Both the position numbers and the translations under genes were made by a program. Shown here one piece after another: positions 1-5,868 of a stretch of DNA of 8,553 nucleotides. The notes under the pieces are model-generated. The model worked only from the letters and a program-made list of their open reading frames with translations. It searched no databases and was not told where the DNA came from. Position 1 is the first letter of the stretch. Every line of letters begins with the position of its first letter. The DNA comes from Bordetella parapertussis (lineage in GTDB: Bacteria; Pseudomonadota; Gammaproteobacteria; Burkholderiales; Burkholderiaceae_C), in NCBI GenBank assembly GCA_943328885.2, contig CALQBT020000087.1, forward strand, positions 1 through 8,553, given 5' to 3'.

Positions 1-1353
1 CGCTTGATGGGATTGGGCGTGGCGCAGCCAGCACAAGAGCCATCGCCAGGGCTGCAAGACCAGCGCCAGGCGGCCGAGCGCGATGTGCTGGCATTCGGCC
101 TGGTGCTGCACCATGCGCTGGGTGGCCAGCCTGCTTTGGGCCTGCCCGACATCGCTGTGGCCATCGATCGCATGCCACCACTGGGCCGCGACAGCGTTCG
201 CCTGCCCTGGTCTGGTGCGAACCCGATTTCCGACGCACTGCGTGCGATCGTCAACCGCGCCACCGAGCGCCAACCGCGCCAGCGCTACCGCAGCGCGCGA
301 ACGCTCGAATGCGCGCTGGACGGCTGGTTGCGCACCGAGGCAGCGCCCGGCGGCGGGCCGATTCCGTTGCTGCTAGAGCGCATGCGCGCGGCGGGCTTTC
401 TGCCGGCGATGCCGGGCGGTGCCAAGCTGGCGACCCGGGTCGCGAACTTGGAGCGAGAGAGCGTTGGCGAGCTGGCTGGCATCGTGATGCAAGACCTGGG
501 TCTGAGCTTTGAGCTGCTGCGCAGTGCCAACAGCCCCGTTCTGCGCGGCGCGCTGGGAGCGGGCAGCGGCGCCATCCTGACCTTGCGTCGTGCGATCGCG
601 ATGGTCGGACTCAATGGCCTGCGACGCGCAGCCGCGGCCTTGCGTGTCTGGCCTGGGCCACTGGGCGAGGCCCACGCCGATGGCCTGGCCCAGCTGATCG
701 ACCGGGTGCAGCAGGCGGGCCGGGCGGCGCAGTGCCTGCGGTCGCCAGGCTATGACGCCGAACTGGTGGCTTTGCTGGCGATGCTGCAAAACCTGGGTCG
801 CTTGGCGCTGCAGTATCACTTTCCGGAAGAAGCAGCGCAGATTCGGCAGCTCATGCTGGCAGCCCCGTCGCTCGTTGCGGCTGAGCCCGAGGAGCCCGGT
901 ATGAGCGAGCAGGGCGCCTGTCTGGCCGTGCTGGGGGTTGACATCGATGCCTTGGGCACGGCGGTAGGTCGCCTCTGGGGCTTCGACGACGAGGTGTTGC
1001 TGATGCTTCGCCGACTGCCCCAGTCTGCCCCGGTGCACGCCGGTGGCGCCGACCAGGACTTGCTGCGGCTGACCGCGAGTTGCGCCAATGAGTTGGTCGA
1101 TGCCTGGTCGATGCCGGCACATCGGCGCGCGGCAGGACTGCAACAGCTGGCGCAACGCTACGGTCGTGCCCTGGGTTTGGATCTTCAAGACCTGCTGTCG
1201 GCCGCTCGGGGCTTGACCAGCGAAGACGCTGTGCCGGCCGCCTCAGCCGTCGCGATGCGCAGCATGTCCAAGGCGATCCTGACCCCTCCGCATGCCCCAG
1301 CCGATGCCAGTGCCCTGGCCGCGCCTGCTCTGCACCGACAAGTGTTGCGATGA
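1..1353 (+). CDS. Ser/Thr protein kinase-like / HDOD domain regulatory protein (5' end outside window)
   Basis: Open from the first base, so the N-terminus lies upstream; 450 residues are visible. The first ~110 resemble the C-terminal lobe of a Ser/Thr protein kinase: a DVLAFG segment like the subdomain IX DxWxFG, then an arginine-rich RQPRQRYRSA stretch like subdomain XI. Residues ~120-330 resemble an HDOD domain, with the typical opening FLPAMPGGAKLATRV and a VMQDLGLSFELLRSANS segment. At the place of the catalytic His-Asp of HD phosphohydrolases the sequence reads AMLQNLGRLAL, so the doublet is Gln-Asn; HDOD domains are usually non-enzymatic and act in signalling. The C-terminal ~40 residues are Ala/Pro-rich and probably disordered. 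Likely a cytosolic signal-transduction protein; its partner cannot be told from the sequence. The gene stands alone here and is convergent with the PurM-like gene. The domain assignment is fairly secure, the physiological role unknown. Confidence 0.85.
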   Translation, partial: RLMGLGVAQPAQEPSPGLQDQRQAAERDVLAFGLVLHHALGGQPALGLPDIAVAIDRMPPLGRDSVRLPWSGANPISDALRAIVNRATERQPRQRYRSARTLECALDGWLRTEAAPGGGPIPLLLERMRAAGFLPAMPGGAKLATRVANLERESVGELAGIVMQDLGLSFELLRSANSPVLRGALGAGSGAILTLRRAIAMVGLNGLRRAAAALRVWPGPLGEAHADGLAQLIDRVQQAGRAAQCLRSPGYDAELVALLAMLQNLGRLALQYHFPEEAAQIRQLMLAAPSLVAAEPEEPGMSEQGACLAVLGVDIDALGTAVGRLWGFDDEVLLMLRRLPQSAPVHAGGADQDLLRLTASCANELVDAWSMPAHRRAAGLQQLAQRYGRALGLDLQDLLSAARGLTSEDAVPAASAVAMRSMSKAILTPPHAPADASALAAPALHRQVLR

Positions 1354-1585
1354 CGCCGAGCTGCAAGCATCACGCGTTTGGCCGATCCGGTGGACTGAAC
1401 CAGCAGCGGTCTGCAGTGGGTTGGGTGACGAGCCTTGCCCTCGGCACTGGTCGCAACGGTTGGGGCTGCTTCGTTCCCGACCTGACCCGGTTGGCCGCGC
1501 TTCCATGCGAGGAGGCCCGTCGGAATCGATTGTAGGTCAGCAGGCCTGCTGCGGGGCCGCGTGGTAGCGCTGTTGTGCGCTGGAT
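1354..1585. other. Intergenic gap between convergent genes, weak hairpins only
   Basis: These 232 bases lie between the stop of the kinase/HDOD gene and the stop of the PurM-like gene. Short open frames cross it, but none has a recognisable product or ribosome binding site. Three weak inverted repeats are visible: a 7-bp stem with one G-U pair at 1458-1464/1476-1482, a perfect 14-base palindrome CAGCAGGCCTGCTG at 1538-1551, and a 5-bp stem AGCGC/GCGCT at 1566-1570/1577-1581 just past the PurM-like stop. None is followed by a T-run on either strand, so none is a standard intrinsic terminator. They may still mark the 3' ends of the two messages. Confidence 0.5.
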
Positions 1586-2722
1586 TCAGCGCAGTTGCAG
1601 GTCGTCGTCGCCAAAGCGAATGCCCAAGGGCTCGATCAGCAACTGCTTGGGGCCGGCTTCCACCAAACCTGCCACGCGCGCGCCGATGCCCTGCGCTTGG
1701 GCGATCTGTACGGTTCGTTCGGCGTCGTCGGCGGCAACGAAGATCGCGAAACCGGCACCCATGTTGAGGGTGCTGTAGGCCTCGCGGTCATCTTGCTGGG
1801 CGTGGCGTTGGATGAATTGCAGCACCGGCGGCACCGGCGGCAGGGTGTGGATGCGGTAGCTGAAAGTTGCCGGGTGGCGCAGCAGCTTGCGCCAGCCGTG
1901 GCCGGTGATGTTGGCGCAGTAATGCGGCACGATGCCCGCCGCCCACAGCGCTTCGGTCACTGGCGAATACAGCACCGTGGGTGCCAGCAGCGCTTCGCCG
2001 TAGCCCAGGCCGGGGTGGTTCACCGGATCAACTTCGGTCAGCCAGCCTTGGGGCAGTCTCGACAACAGCTTGCGCGCCAGGCTCAGACCGTTGGCGTGGA
2101 TGCCACTTGCGTCGAGCAACACAATCACATCGCCCACGGCCAGTTGGTCACCGACGCTCAGACGTTGCTTGGGGTTGATCAGCCCTGTGCACGAGGCCGC
2201 CAGATCGATCCGGCCGCCCTCGACGATGCCCGCCAGCGCCGGCGTCTCGCCGCCACCCCAGGCTACCTGGCAGAGGTCGCAGGCTGCCTTCCAGCCCGCC
2301 ACCAACGCTTGCGAACGCTCGGCGTCGGCAAACCAGTCCGAGCCGCCTGCTGCCCAGTAGGCCTGCACCACCAGCGGCGTGGCGCCGACCGTGATCAAGT
2401 CGTTGACCGCCATCGCGATGGTGTCCTGCGCGATCCCGGCGTACCAACTGCGCCCGGTCAAGGCGGCCATCTCATCGGCCACCAAGGCCTTGGAACCCAG
2501 GCATTCGACGATCGATGCGATGTAGAACGGCCCGACGTCGACCACATAGGCCGACTCGCCGCGAGAGGCCTTGACCTCGCTGAACCCATGCACTGACAGA
2601 TGGGTCGCAGTGGCCGCGGCAGCGCGCTGCGCGCTGACCTTGAGCGGGTCGATCAAATCGTAGTTGACACCGGCTTGCTCGTAGCTGAGGGTGCCAGGGT
2701 TGGCGGGGTCAGATGAACTCAT
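1586..2722 (-). CDS. PurM-like protein (AIR synthase-related)
   Basis: 378 residues; PurM itself is usually about 345-350. The family hallmarks occur in order: LSYEQAGVNYD at 12-22 (PurM LSYKDAGVDID), AMAVNDLI at 103-110, GGGET at 156-160, SGIHANGLSLARKLL at 206-220, LLAPT at 245-249, ITGHGW at 272-277, and STLNMGAGFAIFV near 317. This places it in the AIR synthase/selenophosphate synthetase fold family. PurM closes the imidazole ring of FGAM to AIR in purine synthesis using ATP. However, the PurM GTDGVGTK loop is VECLGSK here (72-78) and the glycine-rich LTGGGF motif has a His in its middle, so the protein may be a paralogue with another substrate. Start: ATG at 2722, 9 codons before the first conserved residues, with no Shine-Dalgarno sequence but a GATAAT box 7 bases upstream. 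The frame stays open much further upstream, antisense to dnaX, but that part resembles nothing and is not counted. Divergent from dnaX. Confidence 0.85.
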   Translation of the reverse strand: MSSSDPANPGTLSYEQAGVNYDLIDPLKVSAQRAAAATATHLSVHGFSEVKASRGESAYVVDVGPFYIASIVECLGSKALVADEMAALTGRSWYAGIAQDTIAMAVNDLITVGATPLVVQAYWAAGGSDWFADAERSQALVAGWKAACDLCQVAWGGGETPALAGIVEGGRIDLAASCTGLINPKQRLSVGDQLAVGDVIVLLDASGIHANGLSLARKLLSRLPQGWLTEVDPVNHPGLGYGEALLAPTVLYSPVTEALWAAGIVPHYCANITGHGWRKLLRHPATFSYRIHTLPPVPPVLQFIQRHAQQDDREAYSTLNMGAGFAIFVAADDAERTVQIAQAQGIGARVAGLVEAGPKQLLIEPLGIRFGDDDLQLR

Positions 2723-2729
2723 CGTGTGG

Positions 2730-2757
2730 ATTATCGGTGACCCGTGGGGCCGGTCGA
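2730..2757 (-). promoter_or_regulatory. Putative promoter of the PurM-like gene
   Basis: On the minus strand TCGACC (2757-2752, 4 of 6 to TTGACA) and GATAAT (2735-2730, 5 of 6 to TATAAT) are separated by 16 bases. Only 7 bases separate the -10 box from the ATG at 2722, so transcription would begin at or next to the start codon. This fits the absence of a Shine-Dalgarno sequence. Prediction by eye; no transcription data. Confidence 0.45.
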
Positions 2758-2767
2758 TGGGCTTGAG

Positions 2768-2792
2768 CCCGGCGACGGCTGATGCCGCCGGG
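2768..2792. repeat. Inverted repeat in the PurM-like/dnaX divergent region
   Basis: CCCGGCG (2768-2774) and CGCCGGG (2786-2792) are perfect 7-base complementary arms around an 11-base spacer. A smaller inverted repeat, GGGCT-tg-AGCCC (2759-2770), overlaps its left edge. The position, between the two putative promoters, would suit an operator or an mRNA hairpin. GC-rich arms of this length also arise by chance in such DNA. Confidence 0.4.
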
Positions 2793-2806
2793 CTGGACCG
2801 GGCCCG

Positions 2807-2812
2807 TAGAAT
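2807..2812 (+). promoter_or_regulatory. Putative -10 box of dnaX
   Basis: TAGAAT (5 of 6 to TATAAT) ends 6 bases before the dnaX ATG. No convincing -35 hexamer is found 16-18 bases upstream, where the sequence is GC only. If used, the transcript would begin at about the A of the start codon. There is no Shine-Dalgarno sequence between this box and the ATG. Confidence 0.35.
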
Positions 2813-2818
2813 CCGCCG

Positions 2819-4810
2819 ATGAGTCACGTCGTCCTGGCCCGCAAATACCGGCCCCGCAGCTTCGAGCAGATGGTCGGGCAGACGCATGTGGTGCAGGCGC
2901 TGGGCAATGCGCTGACCAGTGGCCGACTGCATCACGCCTACCTGTTCACCGGCACGCGCGGCATCGGCAAGACCACCGTCAGCCGCATTCTGGCCAAGAG
3001 CCTGAACTGCACCGGGCCCGACGGCACCGGTGGCGTCACGGCCTACCCTTGCGGGGTCTGCCAGGCCTGCACCGAGATCGACGCTGACCGCTTCATCGAC
3101 TACATCGAACTCGATGCGGCGAGCAACCGCAGCATTGACGAAATTCGCGACCTGATCGAGCGCGCCGCCTACAAGCCCAGTGTCGGCCGCTTCAAGGTCT
3201 TCATGATCGACGAGGCGCACCAACTCACGAAAGACGCTTTCAACGCCTTGCTCAAGACGCTGGAAGAGCCGCCCGACTACCTGAAGTTCGTGCTCGCGAC
3301 CACCGACCCAGAGAAGATGCTGCCCACGGTGCTCAGCCGATGCTTGCAATTCAACCTGCGGCCGATGGCGCCCGAGATCGTCCAGTCCCACCTGCAGCAG
3401 GTGTTGCTCGCCGAAGGCGTGGCGGCGGACGCGGGCTCGCTGCGCCTGTTGTCGCGGGCTGCGCGCGGGTCCATGCGCGATGCGCTGTCGCTGACCGACC
3501 AGGCGATCGCTTACGGTGCCGGCTCGCTTGACGAGTTCGGGGTGCGCGCGATGCTTGGGACGGTCGATCGTTCGCACGCTGCGGCCCTGGTCGGCGCGCT
3601 GGCTGTGCGCGACGGTGCAGGCGTGCTGACGACAGTGGATGCCTTGCGCCAGCTCGGCCTGTCCGCTGCCGGGACGCTGGAGGAGATGGCCGCATTGCTG
3701 CAGCAGATGGCCGTCGAACAAGCCGTGCCAGGCGCACTCGACGAGTCCGACCCCGACAGCGTCGGCGCCCGCCGGCTGGCTGGCGAACTGGCCGCTGACG
3801 AGACCCAGCTGCTCTACAGCATCGTCGTGCACGGCCGGTCCGAACTCAGCCTGCTGTCGGACGAATACGCCGCACTGACCATGGTGTTGCTGCGCTTGTT
3901 GGCGTTTGCGCCGACCGGCGCGTTGGGCGCGCCGCGTTCGGCGCCACTGGTGGCCGCATCGCAGGATGCCCGCACCACAGCCACGGTCAAGCCAGCGTCG
4001 TCGGCCAGGCTGTCGACGGCTGCGCCCTTGGCTGTGCCGGCTGTGGTGCCACGCGTGGCGCAGCCGATGCCCAGTGTCGCAACACCCAGCGTCGCAACAC
4101 CCAGCTTCGCAACACCGATTGCCAGGCCGGCGCCGAGCGCCGCAGCCTCGCAGGCTGCGGTCTCGCCGCTGCAAGACCAGCGATTCAGCAAGCCCGTATC
4201 GGCCCCAGACGTCGGCAACCGTGAGCCTGCGCCCTGGGTCGACGAGGTGTTGCCCGACGATGACCGCCTGGCGGTAGATGACGGGCCGGCCGTGCCGCTG
4301 CAGGAACAAGCTATCGACACAGAGCCCCGCCTGATCAGGCGGCCGAACCTTGGCCTGCCTGCTGTGCTGCAACCCACCGAGCTGGGAGCGCAGTGGGCCG
4401 CGCTGATTCGGCCATTGGTGGCCGCGGGCAGCGTGGCCGCCATGGTGCGTGAACTCGCGTTGCAGGCCGAGTTGCTGGCGGTGACAACGGTCGCCAGCGG
4501 TGGTCGGTGCTGGCGTCTTCGCGTCGAGCGCGAGACACTGCGCTCACCCAGCCTCGCCGCCAAGCTCGCGACCGCGCTGCACCTCGCGCTCGGCGAGTCG
4601 GCGCAACTGGCGGTCGAAGCCGGTGTGGCTCAGGATTGCGTTGCCCTGCGTGACGCGCTGGCGCGTGACACGGCGCTGCGTGAGGCCGAACAGATCATCC
4701 ACGGTGACCCGGCTGTGCGCGATCTGATGGCACAGTTCGCCACTGCACGCATCGTGCCGGGATCGATCAAACCCCAAACTGCGGAAACCCGCCAAGCCAG
4801 GACAGACTGA
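2819..4810 (+). CDS. dnaX: DNA polymerase III subunit gamma/tau (clamp loader ATPase)
   Basis: 663 residues, close to the E. coli tau length (643). The AAA+ motor of the clamp loader, which loads the beta sliding clamp and, through tau, ties the core polymerases to the DnaB helicase. Visible motifs: the N-terminal [15 protein letters not shown] box, Walker A GTRGIGKT (45-52), four zinc-binding cysteines C64, C78, C81 and C84, Walker B DEAH (131-134), the LLKTLEEPP helix (144-152) and the SRC motif (173-175). Domain III ends near 365. A Pro/Ala-rich linker (~368-460) and an acidic patch near 470-490 follow, then the tau-specific C-terminus ending in [18 protein letters not shown]. No A-run resembling the E. 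coli frameshift site is present, so only tau may be made. Start: ATG at 2819, which places the conserved RKYRP at residues 8-12. First gene of dnaX-ybaB-recR, with 2 bases before ybaB. Confidence 0.97.
   Translation: MSHVVLARKYRPRSFEQMVGQTHVVQALGNALTSGRLHHAYLFTGTRGIGKTTVSRILAKSLNCTGPDGTGGVTAYPCGVCQACTEIDADRFIDYIELDAASNRSIDEIRDLIERAAYKPSVGRFKVFMIDEAHQLTKDAFNALLKTLEEPPDYLKFVLATTDPEKMLPTVLSRCLQFNLRPMAPEIVQSHLQQVLLAEGVAADAGSLRLLSRAARGSMRDALSLTDQAIAYGAGSLDEFGVRAMLGTVDRSHAAALVGALAVRDGAGVLTTVDALRQLGLSAAGTLEEMAALLQQMAVEQAVPGALDESDPDSVGARRLAGELAADETQLLYSIVVHGRSELSLLSDEYAALTMVLLRLLAFAPTGALGAPRSAPLVAASQDARTTATVKPASSARLSTAAPLAVPAVVPRVAQPMPSVATPSVATPSFATPIARPAPSAAASQAAVSPLQDQRFSKPVSAPDVGNREPAPWVDEVLPDDDRLAVDDGPAVPLQEQAIDTEPRLIRRPNLGLPAVLQPTELGAQWAALIRPLVAAGSVAAMVRELALQAELLAVTTVASGGRCWRLRVERETLRSPSLAAKLATALHLALGESAQLAVEAGVAQDCVALRDALARDTALREAEQIIHGDPAVRDLMAQFATARIVPGSIKPQTAETRQARTD
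4070..4114 (+). repeat. Three tandem 15-base repeats in the dnaX linker
   Basis: Units at 4070-4084, 4085-4099 and 4100-4114 have the form CCCAGYGTCGCAACA, the third with a T in place of the G; they differ at only one or two bases. They are in frame and encode [15 protein letters not shown] inside the disordered linker between the clamp-loader domains and the tau C-terminus. Such units can vary in number without shifting the frame. Confidence 0.9.
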
Positions 4811-4812
4811 CC

Positions 4813-5139
4813 ATGATGAAGAACCAACTCGCCGGCCTGATGAAGCAGGCTCAGGCCATGCAGGACAACCTGAAGAAGGCGCAGGACGAACTCGCGACGA
4901 TCGAAGTCACCGGCGAGTCCGGCGCCGGTCTGGTCAAGGTGCTGATCACCTGCAAACACGACGTCAGGCGCGTCACCATAGACCCGAGCCTGCTGGCCGA
5001 CGATAAAGACATGCTTGAAGACCTGGTGGCTGCGGCTTTCAACGATGCAGTGCGCCGGATCGAGGCCACCACCGCTGAGAAGATGGGCAAGCTCAGTGCT
5101 GGCATGCCGCAGATTCCCGGCATGAAGTTCCCGTTCTGA
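4813..5139 (+). CDS. ybaB: YbaB/EbfC nucleoid-associated protein
   Basis: 108 residues, the usual size for the family (E. coli YbaB has 109). A small DNA-binding dimer found between dnaX and recR in many bacteria; the E. coli and Borrelia (EbfC) proteins bind DNA and are thought to shape the nucleoid. Typical elements: the [13 protein letters not shown]-terminal helix, a charged helix with KKAQDELA, the short [12 protein letters not shown] strand segment, the [10 protein letters not shown] stretch, and the tail [10 protein letters not shown]. Start: ATG at 4813, two bases after the dnaX stop, with AGGA at 4799-4802 as a ribosome binding site; a second ATG follows directly at 4816. Co-transcribed with dnaX, probably translationally coupled. 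Identification secure; exact role in this organism inferred. Confidence 0.95.
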   Translation: MMKNQLAGLMKQAQAMQDNLKKAQDELATIEVTGESGAGLVKVLITCKHDVRRVTIDPSLLADDKDMLEDLVAAAFNDAVRRIEATTAEKMGKLSAGMPQIPGMKFPF

Positions 5140-5192
5140 ACGATTCAGACCGGGCGGCCTGGATGCTTTGTCGAGCCGCGTGGGTCGTCAGC

Positions 5193-5213
5193 GCGCTGGT
5201 CGAAGCCCAGCGC
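5193..5213 (+). repeat. Hairpin in the ybaB-recR gap
   Basis: GCGCTGG (5193-5199) and CCAGCGC (5207-5213) form a perfect 7-bp stem with a 7-base loop TCGAAGC, in the 105-base gap between ybaB and the preferred recR start at 5245. No T-run follows, so it is not a typical terminator. It could stabilise or partly attenuate the operon message, or hold the region before recR in a given structure. Confidence 0.45.
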
Positions 5214-5244
5214 TCAGGCCTTGCCGGTTTGTTGCAGGCTCGTT

Positions 5245-5838
5245 TTGGCTGAGCGCAGCCTCGAAGCCTTGATCGACGCGCTGCGGCGGCTGCCAGGCGT
5301 GGGCGTGAAGTCGGCACAGCGAATGGCATACCACCTGCTACAGCACGACCGCGACGGCGCGCAGCGTTTGGCCCAGGCGCTTGCCGCCGCCACTGTGTCA
5401 GTGCAGCACTGCGACCGCTGCCACACTTTTACTGAAGCCCGCGTCTGTGGTACTTGCAATGACCCGGCGCGCGATGCGCGGCAACTGCTGGTGGTCGAGA
5501 CCCCTGCTGACCAGGCGGCGATGGAGCGCAGTGGCAGCTACAAGGGCTTGTACTTCGTCCTGATGGGACGGCTGTCGCCGCTCGACGGCGTGGGTCTGGC
5601 AGACATCGGCGTGCATCCGCTGCTCGAGCGCGCGGCGGACGGCGTGGTGCAAGAGGTGATTCTGGCGACCGGTTTTTCGGCCGAAGGCGAGGCCACGGCC
5701 CATGTGCTGTCGCAGGCCTTGCGTGCCCTGAGCGGCGCCTTGACTGTGACCCGGCTCGCGCGTGGCGTGCCAGTTGGCAGCGAGTTGGAGTATGTCGACA
5801 TGTCCACACTGGCGCATGCCCTGAGCGACCGGCGTTGA
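5245..5838 (+). CDS. recR: Recombination mediator protein RecR
   Basis: 197 residues from the preferred start (E. coli 201). RecR works with RecF and RecO to load RecA onto SSB-coated gapped DNA. In order: helix-hairpin-helix with [13 protein letters not shown] (16-28), a zinc finger with C56, C59, C68 and C71 (CDRC...CGTC), a Toprim domain opening with VVETPADQ (83-90) and containing [12 protein letters not shown] (106-117), and a C-terminus with [20 protein letters not shown]. The start is uncertain. The frame contains no ATG between the ybaB stop and this point. TTG at 5245 has AGG 6 bases upstream and gives 15 residues before LPGVG, as in E. coli (16). TTG at 5221 would add eight residues (205 in all), but its AGG lies only 2 bases away. 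Third gene of the dnaX operon; converges on mltD. Confidence 0.95.
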   Translation: MAERSLEALIDALRRLPGVGVKSAQRMAYHLLQHDRDGAQRLAQALAAATVSVQHCDRCHTFTEARVCGTCNDPARDARQLLVVETPADQAAMERSGSYKGLYFVLMGRLSPLDGVGLADIGVHPLLERAADGVVQEVILATGFSAEGEATAHVLSQALRALSGALTVTRLARGVPVGSELEYVDMSTLAHALSDRR

Positions 5839-5845
5839 CGATGCT

Positions 5846-5861
5846 GCCAGTTTGGACTGGC
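5846..5861. terminator. Hairpin between convergent recR and mltD
   Basis: GCCAGT (5846-5851), loop TTGG, ACTGGC (5856-5861): a perfect 6-bp stem in a 30-base gap between two facing stop codons. It can form on either strand and may serve both genes as a 3' end. There is no T-run after it on either side, so it is at best a weak intrinsic terminator. Confidence 0.5.
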
Positions 5862-5868
5862 CCGCGCA

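Noticed and set aside
373..1188. 271-codon minus-strand frame opposite the kinase/HDOD gene
   Set aside because: No recognisable domain; Gln/Arg-rich shadow of a well-supported coding frame.
1292..1567. Small plus-strand frames across the gap after the kinase/HDOD gene
   Set aside because: They overlap the end of the upstream gene, lack a Shine-Dalgarno sequence and show no protein-like pattern.
2723..4372. Long minus-strand open frame antisense to dnaX, continuous in frame with the PurM-like gene (928 codons together)
   Set aside because: The upstream 550 codons resemble no protein and are rich in Arg, Gln and Gly, as expected for the mirror frame of a high-GC gene. The PurM-family match begins only after the ATG at 2722, next to a promoter-like box.
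5221..5244. Longer RecR start at TTG 5221
   Set aside because: Adds eight residues not typical of RecR, and its AGG lies only 2 bases upstream; kept as an alternative, not as the call.
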